DNA of 8,101 nucleotides from Candidatus Woesearchaeota archaeon CG07_land_8_20_14_0_80_44_23 (GTDB lineage: Archaea; Nanobdellota; Nanobdellia; Woesearchaeales; 0-14-0-80-44-23), in the NCBI GenBank assembly GCA_002779235.1, contig PEXD01000024.1, forward strand, positions 1 through 8,101, written 5' to 3'. A program made the position numbers and the translations under genes. Below are positions 1 to 6,346 of the stretch, piece by piece; position 1 is the first letter of the stretch, and every line of letters starts with the position of its first letter. The notes beneath the pieces were generated by a model. The model was not told where the DNA came from. It worked only from the letters and a program-made list of their open reading frames with translations, and ran no database searches.

Positions 1-2
1 CA

Positions 3-194
3 AATGTGGAATACACCTGCCCGTCATGCAGGAAGAAGGGCAAGCTCACTGCGCCGTTCAAGAGGAAGAACATAGAGGGAATACTGACATTGAGGGTGCA
101 GTGCCAGTTCTGCGGCGCGAACATAGACATAACAAAGAAGATGAAGGAAAAGAAGGGGAAGAAATCTGCTCCGGGAATTGAAGATGACGAGTAA
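3..194 (+). CDS. Small zinc-ribbon protein, 5' end uncertain (possibly cut by window edge)
   Basis: The frame is open to the left edge. The first possible start inside the window is a GTG at 6, but no ribosome binding site can be judged there, so the true start may lie outside. Counting from that GTG gives 62 residues with two CxxC knuckles (C5/C8 as CPSC, C33/C36 as CQFC), separated by a basic stretch with a glycine turn and a beta-rich ILTLRV segment, then a highly charged lysine-rich tail. This is the layout of a four-cysteine zinc ribbon. It is reminiscent of archaeal Elf1-like elongation factors or other small nucleic-acid-binding ribbons, but the usual Elf1 C-terminal segment is not visible, so that identity is only a possibility. 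The stop overlaps the start of the next gene (ATG at 184), suggesting co-translation. Confidence 0.6.
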   Translation, partial: NVEYTCPSCRKKGKLTAPFKRKNIEGILTLRVQCQFCGANIDITKKMKEKKGKKSAPGIEDDE

Positions 195-558
195 AATAAC
201 TGCTTTCGCATTGATGCTTCTAATAATTCTGTTAACATTCGGCTGCAGCAGGCAAGCCCACTCAGCAGGAAAGGCAACGCTTGTCGTCAGCACCATAGGA
301 AGCACGCAATACAGGAATATTACTTTCAAGAATGAGAGCGCCCTCGATGCCCTGTCAAAGAATTTCAATGTAACCATCAGCGGATATCCCGGGCTTGGAG
401 AGTTTGTGAAGTGCATAGATTCTGTCTGCTCTAACTCCGAGTACTTCTGGGCATTCTACATCAACAACCAGAGCGCAAGTTTGGGTGCTGGCTCATACCT
501 GCTTAAGGATGGTGATGTTGTGGAGTTCAGGTATTCAAACCAGCTTGAAAAAACATAA
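184..558 (+). CDS. DUF4430-family predicted lipoprotein
   Basis: From the ATG at 184 the product is 124 residues. A TTG at 178 could add two residues, but the ATG is preferred and has a GGGA (173-176) seven bases ahead. The N-terminus is a signal peptide: a short basic start, a run of hydrophobic residues, then LTFGC with C21 as the probable lipidated cysteine. The lipobox is imperfect (Phe at -2). The mature part fits the DUF4430 / transcobalamin C-terminal-like fold: an early ALDAL segment, a GLGEFVKCID strand, then FWAFYINNQSASLGAGSY and a closing LKDGDVVEFRY strand. In this family the pattern WxFYVNG...G...Y.L.dGD is typical. Two cysteines (CIDSVC) could form a disulfide outside the cell. 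The gene overlaps the upstream zinc-ribbon gene and ends 16 bases before the next one. The ligand is unknown; cobalamin binding should not be assumed. Confidence 0.75.
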   Translation: MTSKITAFALMLLIILLTFGCSRQAHSAGKATLVVSTIGSTQYRNITFKNESALDALSKNFNVTISGYPGLGEFVKCIDSVCSNSEYFWAFYINNQSASLGAGSYLLKDGDVVEFRYSNQLEKT

Positions 559-574
559 GGGGGATGAAGCAAAA

Positions 575-916
575 ATGTCGGAAAATGCAATTAAAGAAAA
601 CTACAAACTGTATTTCAAGGATGAGACAGGACAGCAGTATTTGCTCAGGCGCCATAAGCAGGGACCTGGAATTGATGGGTTGGACACTCTTGTGAGCGTT
701 CAGGAGATTAAATACGGCTACATATACAATGTTGGAGAACTCCTAATGATAGAGAAAGATGGCAGAAGAATATCAAGAGATGAGACCGGCCCATGGCATC
801 TGCTTAACATGGTGAATGAGGGAACAAGGATTTATTACTGCCCAAAATGCGAGAAGAAATATCTTGGGCAGCTGGCAGTGCCGATTTTAGTGGATAAGAT
901 TATCAAGTCTGAGTAG
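575..916 (+). CDS. Unrecognised 113-residue protein with one CxxC knuckle
   Basis: The frame is open from 485, but the ATG at 575 is the likely start: it follows a Shine-Dalgarno-like GGGGGATGA (559-567) after the stop of the preceding gene, whereas the upstream part overlaps that gene. I do not recognise the family. The protein is soluble, with no signal peptide or membrane segment. It begins with charged, strand-rich sequence (YKLYFKDETGQQYLLRRHKQGPG), has a middle region with YGYIYNVGE, and ends with IYYCPKCEKKYLG (C89, C92) and a hydrophobic AVPILVDKII. A single CxxC suggests half a zinc site completed by a dimer or by other ligands, but this is inference. It is probably co-transcribed with the two genes before it and lies 59 bases before leuS. 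Confidence 0.6.
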   Translation: MSENAIKENYKLYFKDETGQQYLLRRHKQGPGIDGLDTLVSVQEIKYGYIYNVGELLMIEKDGRRISRDETGPWHLLNMVNEGTRIYYCPKCEKKYLGQLAVPILVDKIIKSE

Positions 917-968
917 TATTTTAAAGACTATTTGCTTAATCTAGGGATATATCATAGTTCAAGGAAGG
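917..968 (+). promoter_or_regulatory. Possible archaeal TATA box and ribosome binding site for leuS
   Basis: The 59-base gap before leuS holds TATTTTAAAG at 917-926, a plausible TATA element that would place transcription start near 950. GGAAGG at 963-968, seven bases before the ATG at 976, is a good ribosome binding site and fixes the start. The promoter is tentative, since leuS could also be read through from the upstream genes. Confidence 0.35.
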
Positions 969-975
969 AATTGAA

Positions 976-3900
976 ATGGAAAAGGGAGAAAAGGAAGAAA
1001 GAATTGACCTTAATGCTGTTGCAAAGAAATGGCAGAAGGAATGGGAGAAGAATAAAGTTTTTCATGTAAAAAAGGATTCCAAGAAGAAGAAATACTATGT
1101 TCTCGAGATGTTTCCCTATCCGAGCGCAAGCTTTCTCCATATGGGGCATGTGAGGAACTACACAATCGGCGATGTATTTGCAAGGCACAAGCGCATGCAG
1201 GGCTTCAACGTGCTCTACCCGATGGGCTATGACTCCTTCGGACTTCCTGCAGAGAACGCTGCAAAAAAAGAGGGCATACACCCTAGAAAGTATGCTAATG
1301 ATTCAATAAAAAAGATAATAGAGTACCAGAAGGCGCTGGGCAACAGCTATGACTGGCGCAGGGTAATATCCACCTGCGAGCCTGAATATTACAAGTGGAA
1401 CCAGTTCTTCTTCACAAAAATGATGGAAAAGGGGCTTGTCTACAGGAAAAAGGCCCCTGTCAACTGGTGCCCGAATTGCGAGTCAGTCCTGGCAAACGAG
1501 GAGGCAGAGGGCGGAAAGTGCTGGCGCTGCGGCACAGAAGTTGTAAAAAAGGACCTCGAGCAATGGTTCATGAAGATAACTGCTTATTCAGATGAGCTCC
1601 TGGAAGGGCTGAAGAATCTGGACTGGCCTGATAAGATAAAGGCAATGCAGGAGAACTGGATAGGAAAGTCATACGGGGTTGAGATAAACTTCAGCATAGA
1701 CAGTGAGGACTGGGCTGTGTTCACCACCAGGATAGACACAATATTTGGGGTGACATTCATGGTGATTTCTGCACAGCACCCAAAGCTTCTCTCGCTGTGC
1801 AGCAAGGAGCAGAGGAAGGAAGTCGAGGCATTCGCAAAGAAGTGCAGCAGGGTTGCAAGCGCAGAAGAGGAGAACCTGCTGGAAAAGGAGGGCGTTTTCA
1901 CAGGAAAATACGCGGTGAATCCCCTTACAAAAGAGAAAGTGCCTGTATACGCAGGAAACTTTGTGGTGGCTGACTACGGCTGCGGCATGGTGATGGCTGT
2001 CCCTGCCCACGACCAGCGCGACTACGATTTCGCAAAAAAATACAAACTTGAAATCAGGGAAGTGATAAAGGGAGGCAACATAAAAGAGAGAGCATACGTA
2101 GATGAAGGGGTGCTGGTTAATTCAGGGGAATTCAGCGGGATGAACAGCAAAGAGGCAATTGAAAAGATTTCTGATTATATTGAAAAGAAAAAACTTGGAA
2201 AGAGAACTGTCAATTACAAGATAAGGGACTGGCTTATTTCAAGGCAGCGCTACTGGGGAACTCCGATTCCTGTTATATACTGCGAGAGGTGCGCCAAGAA
2301 AAAACAGAAAGTTCTTATCATTCATGGGTTTGAAGGCAAGAGCAACAGCAACTGGTTCCCCTGGCTCAAAAAGGAGCTGGAAAAGCAGGGATTTGAGGTG
2401 CTTGTGCCAGACATGCCCAATGCTGCGCATCCAAGGCTTGAAGAATGGATGGCTGCGCTTGAAAAAATTGCCAATGACTTCGACGGGAACGACATAATAA
2501 TCGGGCATAGCCTGGGAGGAAATGCAGCGCTTCACCTTGCTGAAAGGAAAAAAATCAGCTCGCTTTATCTCATAGCCCCAGCTCCGCCAGTACAGTATCC
2601 TAAGAGCCGCTGGGACTGGTTCAGAAAGGAATGGCCTAATTCAGATATTGATGCGCTGAAGAAGTTTCATGACGCAGAAGTCAATTTCGCCAAAGTAGAG
2701 GACAATAGCGAGAGGCGCGTGCTCATACTTTCAGACAACGACCCTTACATTCCATTGGAGGCGCAAAAATTGTTTGATGATAAGAGATGGGAGAAAATAG
2801 TGCTTCATGAGAGGGGGCATATCTTGGAGCCGGAATTCAAAGAATTATTTAATGAGTTGATGAAGGACAAGAAAAATTTGGGAATAGTCCCTGTGCCTGA
2901 AAAGGATTTGCCTGTGCTGCTTCCTGAAAATGTGGATTTCAAAGCAAGAGAAAATCCTTTGCTGAGCAACAAGAAATTTCTGGAAGTAAAATGCCCCAGA
3001 TGCAATTCTCCTGCGAGAAGAGAGACAGACACCATGGGAGGCTTTGTTGATTCCTCCTGGTATTTCCTTAGATACTGCTCACCAGATGAGAAGGACAAGC
3101 CGTTTGATAAGAATGATGTAAAATACTGGATGCCTGTTGACCAGTACATCGGGGGAGCAGAGCATGCAGTGATGCATCTGATATATGCAAGATTTTTTAC
3201 AAGGGTGCTTCGCGACCTTGGCTATGTCAATTTCTCAGAGCCATTTACAAAATTGTTCAACCAGGGAATCGTCTATAAGGACGGGCACAAGATGAGCAAG
3301 AGCTTCGGAAATGTGGTCTTCCAGACAGACATTTCAGAGAAATACGGGATAGACACTGCCCGGCTTTTCCTGATGTTCGTGGCCTCTCCTGACAAGCAGA
3401 TGGAATGGTCTGACGAGGGCGTTGAGGGCAGCTACAGGATAATAATGAGGATGGCTGCGCTTGCAGGAAAAATAAAGGAGAAAAGCACTGCAAGGGATGA
3501 GAGCAGGATAAACATAACAATAAAAAAAGTCACAGAGGAAGTCGAGAGCTTCCAGTACCCGAAAGCTGTGATAGCAATTATTGAGGCGCTGGACTATTAC
3601 GCAAGGGGCATTCCGAAGAAGCATTATGAGGAACTGCTGAAGATGTTCTCCATATTCTGCCCGCACATTGCAGAAGAGCTCTGGCACCAGATTGGGAACA
3701 GCAGCTTCATAAGCGCAGAGCGCTGGCCGAAATATGATTATTCAAAAATAGAGCCGGCGCTTGAGGAGCTTTCAAAGAGGATGGAAATCCTGAAGGATGA
3801 CATCAGAAGGATAATCCATATTGCAAAGCAGAAGGATGAAAAATCAGAGGCAACTGGAGCCAAACTAATTGTCTCACCTTCCTGGAAATACAAGGCAGTA

Positions 3901-4215
3901 TTCCTTGCAAAGAAGCAGATGGAGAATACAAGAAATACTGGAGATATAATAAAGGCGCTCCTGAAAGATAATGAGATTTCCAGCCATGCAAAGGATGTCC
4001 CCAACCTTGTCGGGAAACTGATGAAAAATTCCCAGCTGATAATCCAGGCAGAGCTCTCGCAAGAAGGCGAGCTTTCATTCCTGAAGGATGAAAAAGAATT
4101 CCTTGAAGATGAGCTCTCGCTGAAAATAGCGCTTGAAAGGGCAGAGGACTCTGCTGAAGGGAAGAAGGAGCAGGCGCTTCCGGGAAAGCCGGCAATTGTG
4201 ATAAAAATGAAATAG
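976..4215 (+). CDS. leuS: Leucyl-tRNA synthetase with an alpha/beta hydrolase nested in its zinc knuckle
   Basis: Class I aminoacyl-tRNA synthetase that charges tRNA(Leu) with leucine in the cytoplasm; 1079 residues against a usual ~810-970. Visible in order: the HIGH motif as HMGH (55-58), first zinc knuckle (C165/C168, C182/C185), CP1 editing domain (about 226-412) with TTRIDT (250-255; Ile where Pro is usual) and HDQRD (345-349, with the amino-group-binding Asp at 349), RYWGTPIP (425-432), second knuckle first half C436/C439, an inserted serine hydrolase (about 441-635), GIVPVPEKDLPVLLP, second half C673/C676, TDTM...DSSWYFLRY, KMSKS (772-776), the anticodon-binding helical region, and a long C-terminal domain ending in KPAIVIKMK. 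The core is bacterial-type. The leucine-specific insertion before KMSKS is absent, and the last ~145 residues resemble archaeal/eukaryotic LeuRS tails. Catalytic and main editing residues are present, so it should be active. The identity is secure; the role of the insert is unknown. Confidence 0.97.
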   Translation: MEKGEKEERIDLNAVAKKWQKEWEKNKVFHVKKDSKKKKYYVLEMFPYPSASFLHMGHVRNYTIGDVFARHKRMQGFNVLYPMGYDSFGLPAENAAKKEGIHPRKYANDSIKKIIEYQKALGNSYDWRRVISTCEPEYYKWNQFFFTKMMEKGLVYRKKAPVNWCPNCESVLANEEAEGGKCWRCGTEVVKKDLEQWFMKITAYSDELLEGLKNLDWPDKIKAMQENWIGKSYGVEINFSIDSEDWAVFTTRIDTIFGVTFMVISAQHPKLLSLCSKEQRKEVEAFAKKCSRVASAEEENLLEKEGVFTGKYAVNPLTKEKVPVYAGNFVVADYGCGMVMAVPAHDQRDYDFAKKYKLEIREVIKGGNIKERAYVDEGVLVNSGEFSGMNSKEAIEKISDYIEKKKLGKRTVNYKIRDWLISRQRYWGTPIPVIYCERCAKKKQKVLIIHGFEGKSNSNWFPWLKKELEKQGFEVLVPDMPNAAHPRLEEWMAALEKIANDFDGNDIIIGHSLGGNAALHLAERKKISSLYLIAPAPPVQYPKSRWDWFRKEWPNSDIDALKKFHDAEVNFAKVEDNSERRVLILSDNDPYIPLEAQKLFDDKRWEKIVLHERGHILEPEFKELFNELMKDKKNLGIVPVPEKDLPVLLPENVDFKARENPLLSNKKFLEVKCPRCNSPARRETDTMGGFVDSSWYFLRYCSPDEKDKPFDKNDVKYWMPVDQYIGGAEHAVMHLIYARFFTRVLRDLGYVNFSEPFTKLFNQGIVYKDGHKMSKSFGNVVFQTDISEKYGIDTARLFLMFVASPDKQMEWSDEGVEGSYRIIMRMAALAGKIKEKSTARDESRINITIKKVTEEVESFQYPKAVIAIIEALDYYARGIPKKHYEELLKMFSIFCPHIAEELWHQIGNSSFISAERWPKYDYSKIEPALEELSKRMEILKDDIRRIIHIAKQKDEKSEATGAKLIVSPSWKYKAVFLAKKQMENTRNTGDIIKALLKDNEISSHAKDVPNLVGKLMKNSQLIIQAELSQEGELSFLKDEKEFLEDELSLKIALERAEDSAEGKKEQALPGKPAIVIKMK
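2296..2880 (+). other. RBBP9/YdeN-like alpha/beta hydrolase domain inserted inside LeuRS
   Basis: Residues about 441-635 of the synthetase read as a whole small serine hydrolase: strand VLIIHGFEG (446-454; HG turn near the oxyanion hole), NWFPWLKKELEKQGFEVLVPDMP, then the nucleophile elbow IIIGHSLGG with S512 (codon 2509-2511), the LYLIAPAPP strand, VLILSDNDPYIP with D589 as the likely acid, and HERGH with H615 as the likely catalytic histidine. Order, spacing and a size of about 190 residues match the RBBP9/YdeN (Ser_hydrolase) family. The insert begins two residues after C439 and ends where LeuRS homology resumes at GIVPVPE. There is no start codon, stop or ribosome binding site at its left border (lysine-rich linker KKKQK), so it is translated as part of LeuRS. 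Base composition looks like the flanks, arguing against a very recent insertion. The substrate is unknown. Confidence 0.9.
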
Positions 4216-4227
4216 ATTACCAAATAG

Positions 4228-4275
4228 TTTAATAATAATATTTGATTATATTACAAAATATTACAAAAAAGAGGT
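4228..4275 (+). promoter_or_regulatory. AT-rich promoter region and ribosome binding site before the antiporter gene
   Basis: The 66-base gap after leuS is almost entirely A/T. TTTAATAA (4228-4235) is a plausible TATA element. GAGGT at 4271-4275 lies six bases before a TTG at 4282 and decides in favour of that unusual start codon. The AT-rich run may also act as the leuS transcript end. The ribosome binding site is convincing; the TATA call is tentative. Confidence 0.4.
4248..4268 (+). repeat. Tandem 10-bp repeat (ATATTACAAAA twice)
   Basis: ATATTACAAAA occurs at 4248-4258 and again at 4258-4268, sharing one base, just upstream of the ribosome binding site of the antiporter gene. Helical-turn spacing (10 bp) would suit a protein-binding site, but chance in such AT-rich sequence is quite possible. 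Confidence 0.4.
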
Positions 4276-4281
4276 AAAAAA

Positions 4282-5487
4282 TTGGAGTATCTATACATAG
4301 TGTCTGCCCTGATTCTGGTGCTTGCCGGCGCTGTATCTGTTATACTTGCCAGAAGGATAAAAGTGCCGAGGGCGATTGTTCTTATTCTCGCAGGCATAGC
4401 GCTTTCCCAGATAAAATATGAGGGTGTGAAGGTTGTCCAGCTCTCACCCCTGCTGGCTGCAGGGATAAGCATGGTTGCGCTCGCCCTCGTGGTTTTTGAC
4501 AGCAGCTCGCGCCTGAAGCTGAAGGAGAGCGACACATTCTCAAAGAAGGCAGTGTGGTTCTCAATACTTTTCACATTCCTGAATTTAGCAGTGCTTTCCG
4601 CAATTGCAATGAAGCTCTTCAACATGGATTTCTTCCTGGCGCTCATGCTCTCTGCACTGATGTCCCAGACAGCAGGCGAGTTCACTTCAATGCTCTTCAA
4701 GAGGGACAGGTACAGGGCAGGAGGCTTCCTGGCTGCAGAATCAATAGTCAGCACGCCCTTCCTTGTAATAATACCATTCCTTTTCATAGAGACAAAAGCG
4801 ACCCTGGGCACAACAATCATAATGAGCCAGCTTCTGTCTTACCTTTCAGTTCTTGCCCAGCAGGCAATAATCGGGCTGGGCACAGCAGTGCTGATAGCAT
4901 TGATATTTGTGAAGGCGATGAAAAAGCGCTATTCCGAGAAATTCTCGCCGGTAGTGCTTCTCGCCTCGATATTCATCACCTATTTCATAGCGCAGGGCAT
5001 AAACGAAAGCGGCATACTTGCTGTTACTGCTCTCGGGATAATCTTCGCAAGCACCTATGTCAAGGGAAAGGCGCATCTTGAAGAATTCTTCAGCTCCCTA
5101 GATTCAGTTGTGAGGCTTACAGTATTCCTCCTGCTTGGAGTGCTGATAGGGATAAATTTCAGCATTGCGTTTTTCGCTAAGACAGCGCTGCTTTTCGCTG
5201 CGCTGCTCGCAATAAGGTATCTGGCGCTCGAGGTGTCATTGAAGGATGAGTTCTCATTCAAGGAAAAGGCATTCATGGCGCTCTCGACAAGAAAGGGGGT
5301 TGCAACAGCAGCGCTGATGCTGGCATTCTCGATTTATGCAATAAACGGGATGAAGGAAATGCTTTCAGTGATGCTTGTCTGCGTGCTCTGCAGCATCATC
5401 TCCTCAAGGATTGCAGAGGGCAATTCTGAAAGATTGCTTGGAAAGCCGCAGCTCGCTAAGAGAAAAATTGACTCTGCAGGATTATAA
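4282..5487 (+). CDS. Divergent CPA-family cation/proton antiporter-like membrane protein
   Basis: Starts at TTG (4282), supported by GAGGT six bases upstream; 401 residues. It has about 11-12 hydrophobic segments and the overall course of the Na+/H+ exchanger (CPA, NhaP/Kef-like) fold: an N-terminal LARRIKVPRAIVLILAGIALS helix pair, MVALALVVFDSSSRLKLKE (the usual loop of helix 3), FLAAESIV (150-156), SGILAVTALGII (243-254) and ALSTRKGVATAALMLA (333-348), matching the conserved Arg-Gly segment of the family. Oddly, the family's ion-binding acids are missing: the SATDP motif position reads SALMS (124-128) and the ESxxND position reads ESIVST (153-158). It may therefore couple to something else, be a channel-like or regulatory relative, or use other residues. 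A C-terminal regulatory domain is absent. Its stop overlaps the start of the next gene by one base. Confidence 0.7.
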   Translation: MEYLYIVSALILVLAGAVSVILARRIKVPRAIVLILAGIALSQIKYEGVKVVQLSPLLAAGISMVALALVVFDSSSRLKLKESDTFSKKAVWFSILFTFLNLAVLSAIAMKLFNMDFFLALMLSALMSQTAGEFTSMLFKRDRYRAGGFLAAESIVSTPFLVIIPFLFIETKATLGTTIIMSQLLSYLSVLAQQAIIGLGTAVLIALIFVKAMKKRYSEKFSPVVLLASIFITYFIAQGINESGILAVTALGIIFASTYVKGKAHLEEFFSSLDSVVRLTVFLLLGVLIGINFSIAFFAKTALLFAALLAIRYLALEVSLKDEFSFKEKAFMALSTRKGVATAALMLAFSIYAINGMKEMLSVMLVCVLCSIISSRIAEGNSERLLGKPQLAKRKIDSAGL

Positions 5488-6305
5488 TGGCAGTGAAGGA
5501 TTCTCAAATGAAAGGAAGGATAATGCTCGGGCCTGCCGGAAGCCCGGAGCCATCAACAATTGGGGGAGTTGCCTCTGTAAGCCAGATGGGGCTCTCTGCG
5601 CTGGAAGTTGAGTTCACACACGGCGTCAGGATGAAAAAGGAAACAGCAGAAGATATTGGGAGGGCTGCAAAAAAATTCGGGATTGCGCTGAGCGTTCACG
5701 CCCCATACTTTATCAATCTGGCCTCTGAAGACCCTAAAAAGAGGGAGGCGTCAAAGCAGAGGATACTTCAGAGCGCTGAGCTCGCCTCAATAATGGGGGC
5801 GACGCCTGTGGTTTTCCATGCAGCATACTACGGGAAGATGCCGAAAGAGGAATGCTACGAAATAGTCAGGGATGCGATAATTGAAATTCAGGAAACAATG
5901 AGAAAGAATGGCTGGCACACAGAGCTTGCGCCTGAGACAACAGGCAAGTGCTCACAGTTCGGCACAGTTGAGGAACTTCTCAAGCTGAGGAATGAGACAG
6001 GATGCGGGCTGTGTATTGACTTCGCGCACATCCTCGCCAGAAATGGAAAGATTGACTATGACGAGGTGCTGGAAAAACTAAAGGGAATAGAGCACATCCA
6101 CAGCCACTTTTCAGGAATAGAGTATAGTGCAAAGGGGGAGCGCTACCACAAGATTATGGAAGCATCTGAAATAAAAAAGCTTATCAGAGCAGTGGTTAAA
6201 GCGGGCGCAGACATAACAATAATATCAGAGAGCCCGATAACATGGCAGGACTCGCTGAAGATGAAAAAGATAGTTGAAAGTTTGAGAGTGAGAGAAAGAG
6301 ATTGA
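5487..6305 (+). CDS. nfo: Endonuclease IV (Nfo)-family TIM-barrel protein
   Basis: 272 residues from the ATG at 5487, whose A is the last base of the previous stop (TAATG), indicating coupled translation. An internal ATG at 5508 with GAAGGA eight bases ahead gives a start closer to the usual LGPAG N-terminus and is a serious alternative. The protein fits the AP endonuclease family 2 barrel that cuts DNA 5' of abasic sites: HAPYFINL (H71), VVFHAAYYGK (H111), APETTGK (E150), CIDFAH (D178, H181), HIHSHFSG (H205/H207), GERYH (E218, H221) and ISESP (E248) line up with the metal ligands of E. coli Nfo. The region matching E. coli D229-R-H231 reads E-R-Y here with His one residue later, so the third zinc site differs, as I recall for archaeal homologues. 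DNA repair is the likely role, but other xylose-isomerase-like barrels share this fold. Confidence 0.75.
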   Translation: MAVKDSQMKGRIMLGPAGSPEPSTIGGVASVSQMGLSALEVEFTHGVRMKKETAEDIGRAAKKFGIALSVHAPYFINLASEDPKKREASKQRILQSAELASIMGATPVVFHAAYYGKMPKEECYEIVRDAIIEIQETMRKNGWHTELAPETTGKCSQFGTVEELLKLRNETGCGLCIDFAHILARNGKIDYDEVLEKLKGIEHIHSHFSGIEYSAKGERYHKIMEASEIKKLIRAVVKAGADITIISESPITWQDSLKMKKIVESLRVRERD

Positions 6306-6310
6306 TACAA

Positions 6311-6343
6311 AAATATTTTTCTTGAACCTTCCCACAAAAAAAA
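6311..6343. terminator. Convergent oligo-T transcript ends
   Basis: Between two converging genes, the plus strand carries a T-rich run (TATTTTTCTT, 6314-6323) just after the Nfo-like gene. The minus strand carries eight T residues (A-run at 6336-6343) directly after the stop of the WG-repeat gene. Archaeal transcription commonly ends at such T-tracts without a hairpin, and no convincing hairpin is seen here. Confidence 0.45.
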
Positions 6344-6346
6344 CTT

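Noticed and set aside
24..416. Minus-strand open frame opposite the first two small genes
   Set aside because: The plus-strand genes here have recognisable domains (zinc ribbon, DUF4430), and the minus frame shows none.
2296..2880. The hydrolase as a separate gene between two leuS fragments
   Set aside because: The frame is continuous with no stop, start or ribosome binding site at the junctions, and LeuRS homology resumes exactly where it left off.
4051..4120. Direct repeat GAGCTCTCGC at 4051 and 4111 in leuS
   Set aside because: It encodes similar glutamate-leucine-serine stretches in two helices of the tail and is short enough to be chance or codon bias.
3738..4223. Long minus-strand open frames opposite the end of leuS
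   Set aside because: They are serine/phenylalanine-rich mirror images of lysine/glutamate-rich leuS codons, without ribosome binding sites or recognisable domains.
4554..5081. Second plus-strand open frame inside the antiporter gene
   Set aside because: The antiporter frame encodes a coherent multi-helix membrane protein. The alternative frame is low in hydrophobic periodicity and has no homology that I recognise.
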